NCBI GenBank assembly: GCA_003344405.1 | Contig: NOWV01000003.1 | Span: 1,054,001-1,118,000 of the forward strand | Direction of reading: 5' to 3' | Source of the DNA: Trichoplax sp. H2 | Taxonomy: Eukaryota > Placozoa > Uniplacotomia > Trichoplacea | DNA: 64,000 nt | In this document: positions 52,783 through 64,000 of the stretch, in pieces | Layout: each line of letters begins with the position of its first letter | Numbering within the stretch: position 1 is the first letter of the stretch | Program-made: the position numbers and the translations under genes | Notes under the pieces: generated by a model | The model's database searches: none | The model's input: the letters and a program-made list of their open reading frames with translations, nothing else | What the model was told of the DNA's origin: nothing

Positions 52783-54787
52783 GTTAGTTAAGCCGTTCTT
52801 GATTTGAGTTGTTCCAAGGCGTACAATATTACAGGCAAATATTCTCACGGGATCACTGCTTTATAACCTTTGGACTATGTTTTCATTAGAATAATATAAA
52901 TAAATTTTGGCCAGTCATATAAATATAGGAAGTCATACAGGTAAGGTAATAAGACAAAAGTAGATCTACTCTGCCAATGACGAATCTGGCTACAGAAATT
53001 TTCGAGCAATGCAGTATTAATTACATGATTACACATCGATCAATAATCAGGTTCTTGAAGTAATTTTAACCCGTAGTAGTTATCAAAATGCGTAATATAA
53101 TTAATTTACTGTTAATTTCAACATAAATCCTATAGGTTTGCTTTGCTTTATTACCTTTATTGGATATTTGCCACTGCTAAAAGATGATAAAGTAGTAACC
53201 AAATGGGGATAGAGTCTAGAGATACACAAATAAGTCTTATTGGCTGATATTGAGTAAATTATTATTACTCAATTCTCTGACTATGTCTTCATATAGGTGA
53301 TACGGTATTAATATGCTTTTTCACATACGTGTATACTGTAATGCAACAAGCTCTGCACTTAGGTATTACAAATATTTGAGGGTAATTAGCGCGCTACGAC
53401 TTAAATCAAAAAAGAGTTTGTGTCAGCGTTTATAAGAAGTTGATATTAACATATCATGGCATGATAGTACTATCGTGTGGTATATAAAATATAAAATCGG
53501 TTAAATATATATAGAAGGGTATGGTTCAATTTTGTGAATTATGGAATTATCTACTTTACCATTTCTATAGTATACGAGTATGTTATTGTATCACCTACGG
53601 TACATGCAGCAAGCATTGTACTGTATATATGAAATACTATAATTATGGACTACTAGATGCACCATATCAAGTACTGTAGTCCGTGCTGTATTTTTTAAAC
53701 GCTAATGTCGTTAAATAATACTAGATAACAACCCATACAATTGAACGGAATGTTTGAGTTTGCTTAGGCTTCCTTAGCTGCATAATATGCTCGTAATAGT
53801 ATCTAGAATAAATAAATGTACCGTATGATGCCAAATATTCTTTTATGACGTAATCAAATCATGCGGAGATCATTTAATACTTATTACGCCATCGTTTATT
53901 AATTTCTAGTATCAGTAGTTACATCTGAAATAATTAATCATTACTGGTACTGTAGGTATGAATGCTTTTGATACCTATCATAAATGAGCTATTGTATTGT
54001 GTACAATTTGCAATAACTGGCATTATTCCGGTCTGGTTGAAAGATGATTAGAGTTTTGTATTTTTCTCAATCTACTGAAGATTTATGATTTCAGGTTCTA
54101 TGTTGTGTTACAGGACAAACCACACACCAGTAATAAGAAACCAATTTTATTACAGTCGGCAGTATTCAGTAAAAATACCTTGATTACAATAATAATTATG
54201 ATGTTGCTCTTAAGATATAATACTGGAGAATCTAGTACCGCAACTACGAGTACATTGCAGAACTATCAAAACTGAAATAAATTAAGAACCTATCGATATA
54301 ACTAATACAATTTAAAACCATTCTCTAAGGTTCTATAGCACTCTTCCAAAATCATTAACGGCAGATGATGTAATTTCATACTTGTTGCAGTATCAATATT
54401 TACTTGTATAGGCAGCTGATATTCAATTAGCTAATAATCACTGAGCAAATTTTGTTGCCATTTTTATTAATATGCTAGATATTGCTGACTACTTTGTTAG
54501 TAATAGAATGATTGTTTCCGTATATAAAAAAATTAAGCACGGATGAGTATATATTAATAAAATTTAAGATACGTATTATTTCAGTGAAGAATTTAATCTG
54601 CTGCTTCATATGATACCCATATTATTGTAAGAAATAACGATAGCAATATTTAATCTTGTTTTGCATCACGACATGTTATTAGCCGTTACATAGATAATTT
54701 GATTGTTAAAAATTAATTAATATTTACAAAATTCATCAATTTTGACAGTAAATGTAATACTGTATGATTTAATTCAATTTAGGTAGG
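52783..54787. other. Intergenic gap between the RhoGAP and SCYL1 genes
   Basis: 2.0 kb containing the RhoGAP promoter side and the SCYL1 3' UTR. It is AT-rich with isolated TACTGTA copies (e.g. near 53618 and 53672). No open frame, splice-consistent exon or RNA gene was recognised. Confidence 0.5.
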
Positions 54788-57700
54788 TTAGTCAGATTTT
54801 TTAACGGTACCAAGTTTCATGGGTCGATTTTTTTTCGCACCAGCAGCTCTTTTTTCTTTTAGTGCTTGCTGGCGTTGTCGCCTTTCTTCTCGTTTCTTTT
54901 CCGTGTTAAGAGACTTTTCTTCTTTTCTGTTCTGGTGTGAAGTCTGTACTTTTGATGGGGAAGACTCTTTCGCAGCGGATTGCGATGGTTCTCGTTGTGC
55001 CTCTTCTTCGAAAGGTTCCCATTCATCATTATCCCATCCACCTACGTGTTCGAATAAAAATAGAAATAGCTGCAATGTATAGTAGTAAGCTAAGATGAAA
55101 GCGTAATGGTAATGATACTTCAGTTTGAGTTATCACTTTAAGTCCCAGCTGAAACATTTGCGATAGCAACAGATTACCTGAATTTGCAGTATTTTGCTGT
55201 TCATTAGAATTACGTGATTGACTGTCACCCCAATCAGTTGTATTCCAATCCGACGTTTGACCCCATTCGCTAGTCTTTGCTGATATGTCACTATATGCAT
55301 TCTGATTCGAAATTTAAAAAGGTAAATTAATAATTTTAGTTCTATTAGCCCCTACTAGAAATACCAATATTTATATCATATAATCGATTGTAGTTTAGCA
55401 AGAACGATTAATTTGTAGATCAAAATACTGCGCACATTGCACTGTTGACAAAATAACCTACGTTGGCAACACAATACTTAATAATACCTAATTATGATGC
55501 TTTAACAATACCTGCTGTTTTCCTTTACTTTGTTTAATAGAACTATCGCCAAATGAAGTTTCCCAGTTAACATCATCCCAATCATCAGTTTTATCATTCA
55601 TGGAATTATCCTAAGAAATGTAACATAAATTATGATTATACATAAAAAAACATAATTCGAGATAGGTTGATCGTGGCTATTAGTTATAATTCAACTAACT
55701 AATGATGGCTGATCCCAATCATTTTCCCAGCCACCTCCACTAAAATCAATATCTGGCTGAGAATCATTTTTATATGTTTTTCCATTGAGATCTTCCGCAG
55801 ATTTTTGCTTCGATTCGTGGGTATCTTGATTTGCTTTCACAATAGTTCTTTCGTAATCTAAAAATGCGTAGATTATATGTGCATTTAGTGTTATAGTATC
55901 ACCAATGAAGAGGTTAATTGTTGTTGCGAACATCATAAAATAAAGCAGGTTTCTCTTACCATTACTAGAACTTTTGGTATTATCTGTTTGATTTTCATCA
56001 GGGCCTTTCGTAATTATTTTAGACGCTAGCGAATTTACAGCCCAACCAGCCCAGGAAGAGGCAGCCCCTGCAGCAGTTGCGGCGAGTCCTTGATCGTCAT
56101 TTACGGTACCTTTATTTATAATAGGTAAAACATGTTTTCATGCACAAGTTCAGAAATATAATCCGTTGACAAATTACCGAATGTACTGTAGGCGTATAAG
56201 AGTGCTAAATTATAATAGAAAATTTAGTCATCTAGTTAAAAAGATTTATCAACAATCTACATTTCCATATCTTCAATTTACCATTTTCAGTAGGTTCCCT
56301 TTTCATCTGCTCTGAATAGCTTTCCATAATAGCTAGAAACTGTCGAATACTTGCAAAAATCTATAATGGAGATGAATAGTGGTATAAATTGAGCTTGGAA
56401 CGCATGAAATGAAAACAGATTACATATACAAAAATATATATTTTTAAAAAGTATATTGGGTTTTATTATACCGAAATGATATAGTAACTGTAAATCGGCA
56501 TTTCAATACCTGGTCTCTTACTGACTTATCAGAATCTAAAGTTTTCGAGCATAAGTTAGGAAGAATTTTTTCCGCGATATCCTTTTGCGAGTAGTAAGAT
56601 TTAGTTGCAGCAAATCCGAGAATGCCAGCAATGCGAGCAGGTGGGAATGGATCTTGCATAGCACGTAAAAAAGCTGTTGCCAGAACCCGCTGGCGAGTCT
56701 AAATTGCAAATATATTAATTTCATGAAATAGAACAAACGAGTAGAAACCCGAACAGACTTTCAGTAATTCGGTGATGCAATTGTAGTTACATTGAATTAC
56801 TAAAATGTGCCATAATTATACCAACAACTAGTAATAGAAATTTTTCATTCTATAGTTCTGTATATGTATTGCAATTATATTAGATAATCATAATTTATCT
56901 GTGTACTGAGTCGAATAGATATCTATCGTATTAGTGAGCATTTGGTAGTAGATCTATATCAGGGGAAGAGGTGCGGCATAGCGCAAAATTTAGCAGGAGT
57001 TTTTAAAAAATTAGGGCAATATATGCTCGGATATTCTAATTTGCTGTTAATGAAACTTACGGCTTCACTGAAGTGACAGGCAACTTTTCCCAAGCAAATC
57101 GTAGTATTAGTCCTAATACTAGATTGTTCATCTTGTTGTAGTATAGCAAAATGCTTTAGTAAATCCTTTGAAATAGTTGATTCCGATAATTTGGGAACGA
57201 GCAGAACCATAGACTTACATGTAAGTTAAAAATTAATACAAACATCAATAGTTAGTTTTCAAAAAAAACAAAATTTATTGAGCGTTATAATACTTTTATT
57301 GTTTCCTCTCTTAATGCCGGTACAGTATCGGTAAAGCCCGTAGCCAATTGGGGGTATATTTGTGAGTCGACTACTTTTGGATTTAGATATTTGGCAAAAA
57401 ATTCCATCTAATAGTTAAATTTTTAACAAGCAGAAGATCCATGTAATCCATTAATTTGTATATATATATATGAGATAAAATATTTATACGAAATTAAGAG
57501 GGTTTTAAAATATTTCGTAGGGTTATTTTGACCATAAATGTACCTGCTGTAACAGATTAATCCTAGTGCTTCGATCTGGCGATGAAAACAACTTAATAAT
57601 ACACGGTATAACTTTTTCTTGATATTCCTCATCTGTTAGATGACGTCCAATCTATCATAAAGTATAAAATAAGTTTCATTAATGGTCATAATTATTAGGA

Positions 57701-60700
57701 ATTAAGTGGATCACACTTGTTGAGCACATCAATATATTATACGAATGAATCACCTTTATTAAGGGCTGTAGAACTGCGGATCCAGCCCCGCCAAACTCAA
57801 AAGCATTAATTAATTGTGGTAGCAACCTTTGTTTACAAAATTTGACAGGAAATTCATCTACATGATCGTTTAAGGATTTAAAGAATGCCGTTTTTTCGTC
57901 TGTATCTTTGAGCTAAGAAAATGAATTTGATATTTAGTAATGCTAACAAAAATAGCTTTGGCATAGGGATATGATCATGTTGCATAAAAGATCATTTTAA
58001 CTCGATAAGCTTTAAAAAATACGAAAATAAAATCTATATAATTATTAATCATGACATATTACGGTATGTAGAAGTGTTAAATTTGATTGAAAAACTATAT
58101 GCAACATGAAACAATCAAATTGCATCGTTCTTACCTGTAATTCCTCTAAGAATAGATTAGTGTCTACATAACTATTCTTCATAAAGCCACCATCAGATCT
58201 GCAATGGTCGATTAGTTGGCGCGGGCTTGGACGTAAATGAGGTTTCGGACTTATCATTTTTCGATAATGCGTTATTAATAATTTTGGGATCTGTGGTAAT
58301 CAAGGTAGTAAAGCATACTTAACAAAAGGCGGAGATAGATACCTACGTTACGGTTTTTAACTTAAAAGCACGGTAATAAAATGATACTTGACAAGATCTT
58401 ACCTTCATAGTATTACTCAATGAGGATGATTCCGATAAAGGTCCATTGAATAATTCCCAAATAAGACTGCCTATAGATTGTATATCATTTGACCTAAAAG
58501 AGAAACAATTATGGAAGTGTAGTCCAGGAAGAATTAAGAAGATTTTATAAGAACTATTTCAATAAAATAATTTTTAGGAAGTGTAATTTAAAGATTATTA
58601 ATAAATAAGACATACCAACATTCAGTTTTCCCTTCGTCTTGAAAGTAATGCTTATATTTACTGAGAGCTGGGAAGACTTTTGTCGGTATTAAGGTTGATG
58701 GCTCAGCATTATTATGAGCAAAACCAAAACCGCCCAGTTTCCAGTCGCCAAATTTATCGACGAAAATGGAATTTATAGTGATGTTATTATGGATTATTTT
58801 GCAATCGATATTGAGAAAGGATGCAATTTTCTATAAAATAAGGAGTGTAACTTAAAGATGATGCTTTTAAATATTGTTTTAGTTAATATTTCATAAAATT
58901 AGTTAAACAGGAGTACTGAAGCAATTACTAGTATCTGATATAGTCCCCAAGAAATTTCATATTCATTGCGATCGCTTTCTTCATTAACGTAATCGATTAA
59001 CGGTACGACATGTTCCGTTACCAGCGAAATATTACCATCAGTCTATATTTTATGCGTGCACGTACCAACATAATTTAGAGTTAATTTAGTTAAAAATATT
59101 TAGCAAATTTTAAATATAAACATAGCGTTAAAAGAATAAAAATAGTAATTTATTAACTAATATGAAAGGCCGAAATTAATTTTATTTAGTTTGCGGATTA
59201 CTCATTTTACATACGTTTTACCATAAATAATATCATCAATCTTACTTCTAGTCCGTCGATATATTTCAAAACGTTAGGATGTCTCGTCGTTTTAATACGC
59301 TTGTAATCAGCTTTGGCAACATTACCCTACAAAGTAATTATGGCGAGACGATTACATTAGTGGAAAGTTAGCTACAGTAAAGAGGTAATATATCCTATAC
59401 GCTTGAAAGTAAAGAATTTAGCTTCTTCTTCAGTTATGAACATTAGAAACATTGTCTTTGGATGGTGTAAATACTGTTATCATCAATCTATAATTAATGT
59501 ATATAGTGTGTATTACTGTATAAATTCTCAATCTAGCATACTATACAACACGCATGTACTAGACGGTACAAAATACTACATAGCGTTTAAAAATAGATTC
59601 AAATTGCAACGAGTAAGGGTGTGGTATAATCTAGAAAGCTTTATAGGTAGGATACGAACTAGCTGCGATATGAGAATACTGTATTAAGACCCTAAATATG
59701 CACTTCATTTGGTGGTAAGTTGCGAGGTATATATTATACATGACCAAATATATACTTTACTATTACAGTATATCTAAACCAACCTGATCAGTGCCAACTT
59801 TGCTAATGTCGCAAATAAATATTGAGACTTTTTCACCTCCATTCTATAAAGAGATAGAGCAGAGTGTTAGTAGTATAGAGCTGATTTTCAATATACTGTA
59901 TCTTGCTAGGATTCGCATAATGATGAAGAAAGTGCTGCAGTATTATATATTTCCTGATTTAGCAGAGTTTTACTTCTCATAAGACAGTAGAGTAGGGATA
60001 ATATGTATAATACAGTCATGGCACAGTATATTAATTTGATAAACAGTTTGGAAATCTTAATTATACGAATACGAGTACGTGCGTATGTACAATAGTACAA
60101 ACGCACTCTATATTAAATATGAGGCACGTGTATGATCTTTAAATGCATACAAAATGATTGTTCATCTAATACCCTTGGCATGGTGATTTCAATCTATTAT
60201 TTGGTAAACGTGTCAGATAAGTGATGGGATAATACTGCATAGTTGACTATAGAGTAAGGTAAGACTTTGCCGATAACTTCATCTACTGAATATAGTTCTG
60301 GATGGATAAAACTGGGAAAGATATAGAGATCGTCATATATCTTCCCACAAAACTTTAAGTTATTGCTATTGGTTTATTACGGCAGTTTATTCTACACTTG
60401 TGGATCAATGATATTATCAATAAATACGATTAACACAAGACGTACTCGTATAGAACCAAGTACTGTATATCATTATTTCGATTGTATATTTCTATCACTA
60501 CGTAGTGTCGCTAGTATCGTTTGAGCATCTATCAATACTTATCATGTATTGAATCCATACTATAAACCATCGCTAATAGCTAGTCTATGAAATAATGTAA
60601 TTTAGAAAGACCTAATATTCTAACGACGTAAATTTCCAACATTATCTAATCTTGCCTCATTCCTTCTAGGAGTCATTTACGTTAACAGTGATAATTATAT

Positions 60701-60844
60701 AATTATTAGCTAACATACAATTTTTTTCCCTTCATACAATGTCCATGGTGATATCTCTTCTCCAAAATCGATCTTTTCTCCCATTTCGTATGGAAAGTTG
60801 GCGTTCAATTTACCTTGACTTACTTTGGATATCCAAGACCACAT
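54788..60844 (-). CDS. SCYL1: SCYL1-type pseudokinase (N-terminal kinase-like protein), 18 exons, 809 residues
   Basis: Exons (minus): 60844-60719, 59843-59784, 59326-59246, 59042-58929, 58830-58616, 58493-58403, 58290-58135, 57912-57754, 57651-57544, 57407-57294, 57213-57061, 56698-56510, 56360-56282, 56109-55960, 55857-55700, 55610-55512, 55301-55178, 55041-54788. All are in phase; the length is nearly that of human SCYL1. The kinase-like domain occupies about 1-250. Its HRD triad reads HNN (141-143) and the DFG position reads GGF, so it should be inactive, as in the family. HEAT repeats follow ([42 protein letters not shown]). An Ala/Trp segment ([13 protein letters not shown]), acidic WD-type clusters ([22 protein letters not shown]) and a basic coiled tail ending KLGTVKKSD complete it. 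SCYL1 binds COPI and supports Golgi-to-ER transport through a C-terminal RKLD motif. Here that motif is altered to KKSD. Confidence 0.95.
59844..60718 (-). other. First intron of the SCYL1 gene
   Basis: 875 bp, the longest intron of this gene. It lies between the exon ending EGKKI and the 20-codon exon carrying [10 protein letters not shown]. No feature beyond scattered TACTGTA copies was seen. Confidence 0.6.
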
Positions 60845-61438
60845 ACTGTACTCGATGAACTTTCTATCTGATATGGAATGATTCTAATTGATGAGGTTTT
60901 CAAAAGAGGTAGTTAAGTAAAGTGCCCGATGGCAACTGATCTGTCGTAGGATCCACTTTTAGGCTTCTCTTTGAAAATGATAGTAATTTGGGTCACCGTC
61001 AAGCTTCCTTGCGACCAGTAGCTACAGTTATAAATATCAAGAATTTTGTAATTAATTTATTTGACCCAAGATTGATATACTGTACGTATACTAAATATTG
61101 TACAGTAAAATCCTTGAACCTTAATAACTTGTACTGTAAATAGATAGAATATACTGTCTACTGTACACGTAGTACAATTGACTACACTTTTTCTTTAATT
61201 AGCAATAATAGCCATTACCAAATGGATCGATTATTATCATTCTCTTTTACTTACTGTAAATAACTGTAAAATAGTATTTATTAGGTGGAGTTTTTGAATG
61301 GATGGCTTGCAGTAATGGAATGGGCCACTTTGCTCAGTGGATATTGTTAGTGCTATGCCGTAAATTAACTCAGTCTTACAACAGTACTCATAGAGGTAAG
61401 AAAGGTTTTACTGTGTACCTCTAGTTCTTACTTGCCGA

Positions 61439-61700
61439 GTGGATTTATACGGTACTGTACTGTACTGTACATACTGTCCAATACTAACAGAACTCTTTAC
61501 TGCATACAGTACAGTACTGTACAGTACTGTACTACACACTGTAACTGTACTATACTGTACAGTGTACATACAGTACTGTGTGTACACTACAGCAGTGTTG
61601 TTTGTCCTGTATGAAGGTCTACGGCTACTGCATACAGTACTGTAGAGTTGAGAAAACTCCATAGCTACTGTCCTAAATGTACAGTACATCGTATGATACG
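61439..61700. repeat. Large GTACTGTAC/GTACAGTAC palindrome cluster
   Basis: Overlapping copies include ACGGTACTGTACTGTACTGT (about 61449), CAGTACAGTACTGTACAGTA (about 61506) and ACTGTACAGTGTACATACAG (about 61554), with more to 61690. A long frame on each strand (61408-61758 minus, 61439-61645 plus) is an artefact of the repeat, rich in Y, T, V and C. Confidence 0.92.
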
Positions 61701-62118
61701 GTATGGCACCTGTTTTGCACAGACGCATTGCGATTGGGATTGCAATTGATGCAATCAAGCTAGTATATTATAGAAATACGTCATTTAAAAACCTAGAAGT
61801 TACCGTAAATTCTCATTTATACAAGGTAAACAGTTTGATTGGCAAATATACAGTATATACTGTACGAGTATAATACTCGCTAACAGAACGATCACAATTG
61901 TGTCATGATCGATCTGTTAATTTTAATCTTGTGCAAGTTGGCTTTGCCACAACTTGAAATGAAAGACCTTCTACTTCTTTGATCAATCATACTCGTGCAG
62001 CAGTTTTTAATTACTTGTTGTACAAAAATTCATTTGTGAATGACTTACACGGCTAGGATAATAAGAAGCTACGGTTTTTTATTCATTTTGTCGTCTAATA
62101 ACGACTGCCGTTGCTGTT

Positions 62119-62307
62119 CAAATATCGTATTAATTCTAGCAAGCTAGATTCTGATAATTAAATAAGCGATTGATAGTCTCCAAATATCGTATCAACTCTA
62201 GCATAGCTAGAGCCTGATAATTAAATAAACCATAGATAGTCTTCAAATATCGTATTAACTCTAGCAAAGCTAGATTCTGATGATTAAAATAAGCGATTGA
62301 CAATCTC
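62119..62307. repeat. Three-unit tandem repeat, period 62-63 bp
   Basis: Units start at 62119, 62181 and 62244 with CAAATATCGTAT(T/C)AA and continue through CTCTAGCA.AGCTAGA, CTGATAATTAAATAA and GCGATTGATAGTCTC. Each unit contains the short inverted repeat TCTAGC..GCTAGA. A degenerate fourth start (CAATAACCGTAACGC) follows. Confidence 0.9.
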
Positions 62308-62826
62308 CAATAACCGTAACGCTTTCTTATGATGGATACCGAATGTTGACGATACAGCAACAGCAACAGTAGATGGACTAAGTAGAGACAAAATATTGAC
62401 TGTATCTTTTAAACAACATAACTAATCTGCGAAATTACAATGCAATACACAGACAAAGATATCTATCTACTTCGTGATAAATTGAAAATCTTAGTGATAT
62501 TAAAGAAATGATACAGCAAGCAAACCAAGAGAAGGTACTGTAGGACTTCCATATAAGTAGGAGCATCATCAAGGATAGTCTTTGCGAATGTGTGATTTCA
62601 GAGTATCCCATCAAAATCTACATAGCCTTCAATTTCTTCACCAACCTAGTTAAGGTAATAACAGATTTTAATTACCGTTCATAATTATTTTACCACTTTA
62701 ATCATTACCGAAGTGTAATTCAAGGCTAATACAGTATTTCAGGTCAGCAAATATAACAAAGTTGTGAATTCTTTAAACACTTACTCATATTATTTCTTTG
62801 TCGAGAACTGAGGATTCGTCGACCTG

Positions 62827-63857
62827 TTACTTCAGGTGCTCTCCAATTGCCTTAATAATCTTCTGCATTTTCGCCTCAGTATCTACATATCCGTCACCAG
62901 CCTGATAGGTAAGATGGAAAAAATGTCAAGCCCTCGGAGCAGAATTCGATCGCGTAAATTAAATATTTACGTAGGTTATTTATCTAAGGATAATTTCATT
63001 CATAACCCGATAGCGAAAGTTCGGTTAGACGTAATTACCTTTTTAGAATGAATTAGTTTTCCACCAACAATTTTTACTTCAAAATATGATGTAAACTCTG
63101 GAGTTGCTTCACCGGTCTGGAGTAGATAAAGCATTGGTATGATGAAATTTGAAACATTATTTTATATACGGTATGTTGAAAAAGAATTATTTTTCAATCG
63201 CTACCATGCTATCATCAATATGTAATGAGGGCACTTTAATTTGAAACGCAGTTCGTGTTTGCACCGCTGTAAATTATTTTGGTGTACAAGCATAGTACTA
63301 ACGGACACTTTAACAACTGCACGCTCCAAATGATACGTATATAGTGTTGCGGTATATTGCATGCACTAATTCATTTTGCAATTACGATTGTATTTTACAG
63401 TTGCGTTCAAAATTAGATGTACTTGTAGCGTAGAGACTTGATTTGTACATGATTGTACAGTAATAAAGATTGAATGCTAGCTGATCAATCTTATAGTAGA
63501 GAAGATTTGTAAAATCAAAGGCAGAGTGAGGTACAATACACTTGAAATGCACTGTAAGTGCATGTCAATGATGCATGATGTAAAATTTGTACGGTTGCAG
63601 GCGAACGGAGCAAAATATAAAACATCAGGATGGAGATTATCATTAAGTCATATTAGTACTATAAGCTGTCAGTATTATTCATTTCAGTCATGAGCCTCGG
63701 GATGACTACTAATTGTGTTGTCTTCAATTTTTTATCTTAACCGATATAAACTATATACTGTAATCCGTTTATGGTTAATGCTAAATTACTATCATGTACT
63801 TACAACTTGGATATCGTTCCCAAATTCATCGTAGAGCATATCCCGTACAGTTCTGAA
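62827..63857 (-). CDS. Selenoprotein W-like (SelW/Rdx family) protein, 3' exons only
   Basis: Three exons (minus) are visible: 63857-63804, 63116-63039 and 62901-62827, all phase 0. They encode DMLYDEFGNDIQV, then TGEATPEFTSYFEVKIVGG with KLIHSKK, then GDGYVDTEAKMQKI and stop. GE.TP...FEV.V.GKLVHSKK.GDGYVD is diagnostic of SelW, a small thioredoxin-like redox protein. The N-terminal exon with the redox motif (CxxU or CxxC) must lie beyond 64000, so this window cannot show whether it uses selenocysteine. The gene is partial at the window edge, not broken. The acceptor for 63857 is AAATAG with no in-frame ATG in that exon. Confidence 0.85.
63117..63803 (-). other. Intron of the SelW-like gene
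   Basis: 687 bp between the GNDIQV exon and the GEATPEF exon. It is AT-rich with a CATGATTGTACAGTAA-type copy near 63450. No other feature was seen. Confidence 0.6.
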
Positions 63858-64000
63858 CTATTTAATTTTTAAAATAAGATTTAGTTAGAGAAAGGATTAC
63901 AAATCCGATGGCATGTATGTCTATTTGAGCAAATTCCATTATTTAGCTGAAACATAGAGATACGTATGAGCATATAGCACTATTATAGTTAGCATGCTTT

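Larger units (their letters stand above)
60845..62826. other. Intergenic gap between SCYL1 and the SelW-like gene
   Basis: 2.0 kb with the SCYL1 promoter at its left end and the SelW-like 3' UTR at its right end. It holds a strong palindromic repeat cluster (61439-61700) and a three-unit tandem repeat (62119-62307). The open frames here derive from these repeats and are not called as genes. No convincing SECIS hairpin was found in the 3' UTR side. Confidence 0.6.

Noticed and set aside
61408-61758. Long open frames on both strands over the palindrome cluster
   Set aside because: Both are generated by the GTACTGTAC repeat, which lacks stops in some frames. Composition is repetitive Y/T/V/C with no domain.
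62136-62366. 76-residue frame with repeated ALLELIRYL..I motif
   Set aside because: The repeat in the peptide simply reflects the 62-bp DNA tandem repeat. No start context or splice support.
62654-62682. Possible SECIS element in the SelW-like 3' flank (minus strand ATGA, GGTAAT stem, AAA, ATTACC stem)
   Set aside because: The stem is only about six pairs and the 3' side lacks the GA needed for the non-Watson-Crick quartet next to ATGA.

Overview
This is eukaryotic nuclear DNA, AT-rich, with intron-dense animal genes. Exons of about 40-450 bp are separated by mostly 75-300 bp introns with GT..AG ends, and coding frame carries across the junctions in every gene I assembled by hand. The gene set (alpha-spectrin with SH3 and EF hands, a P2X receptor, a FilGAP-type RhoGAP, SCYL1, BPNT1, a SelW-like protein) points to a metazoan. 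Small introns, compact spacing and an odd lectin-type fusion suggest a non-bilaterian such as a sponge or placozoan. That assignment is inference.

Layout. 0-11 kb: two minus-strand genes head to tail, a 1100-residue protein (10595 to 2680) joining unknown beta-rich modules, a malectin domain and an F-box-associated (FBA) domain, then 97 bp later a TPR protein (2583 to 988). 13.2-29.4 kb: alpha-spectrin on the minus strand, with a 3.2 kb first intron. 31.0-34.1 kb: a complete P2X receptor, plus strand, divergent from spectrin across 1.6 kb rich in a GTACTGTAC-type palindrome. 36.4-39.2 kb: a plus-strand gene joining a degenerate 3-hydroxyacyl-CoA dehydrogenase N-terminal fold to a C3HC4 RING finger. 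40.0-41.7 kb: a mitochondrial carrier (minus). 43.2-46.5 kb: BPNT1-like bisphosphate nucleotidase (minus). 48.6-52.8 kb: ARHGAP22/24/25-like PH-RhoGAP (minus). 54.8-60.8 kb: SCYL1-like pseudokinase (minus). 62.8 kb to the right edge: the 3' exons of a selenoprotein-W-like gene (minus), whose first exon is outside the window.

The genes do not form one pathway. Several concern membrane and cytoskeleton biology: the spectrin skeleton, RhoGAP control of actin, SCYL1 in Golgi-ER traffic, and P2X signalling. The most unusual items are the malectin-FBA fusion (two glycan-associated domains in a protein with no visible signal peptide) and the pseudo-dehydrogenase-RING fusion. A palindromic GTACTGTAC/GTACAGTAC repeat family marks the spectrin first intron and several intergenic gaps and is sparse in exons. 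No rRNA, CRISPR array, intact transposon or virus was recognised. I could not search systematically for tRNAs.
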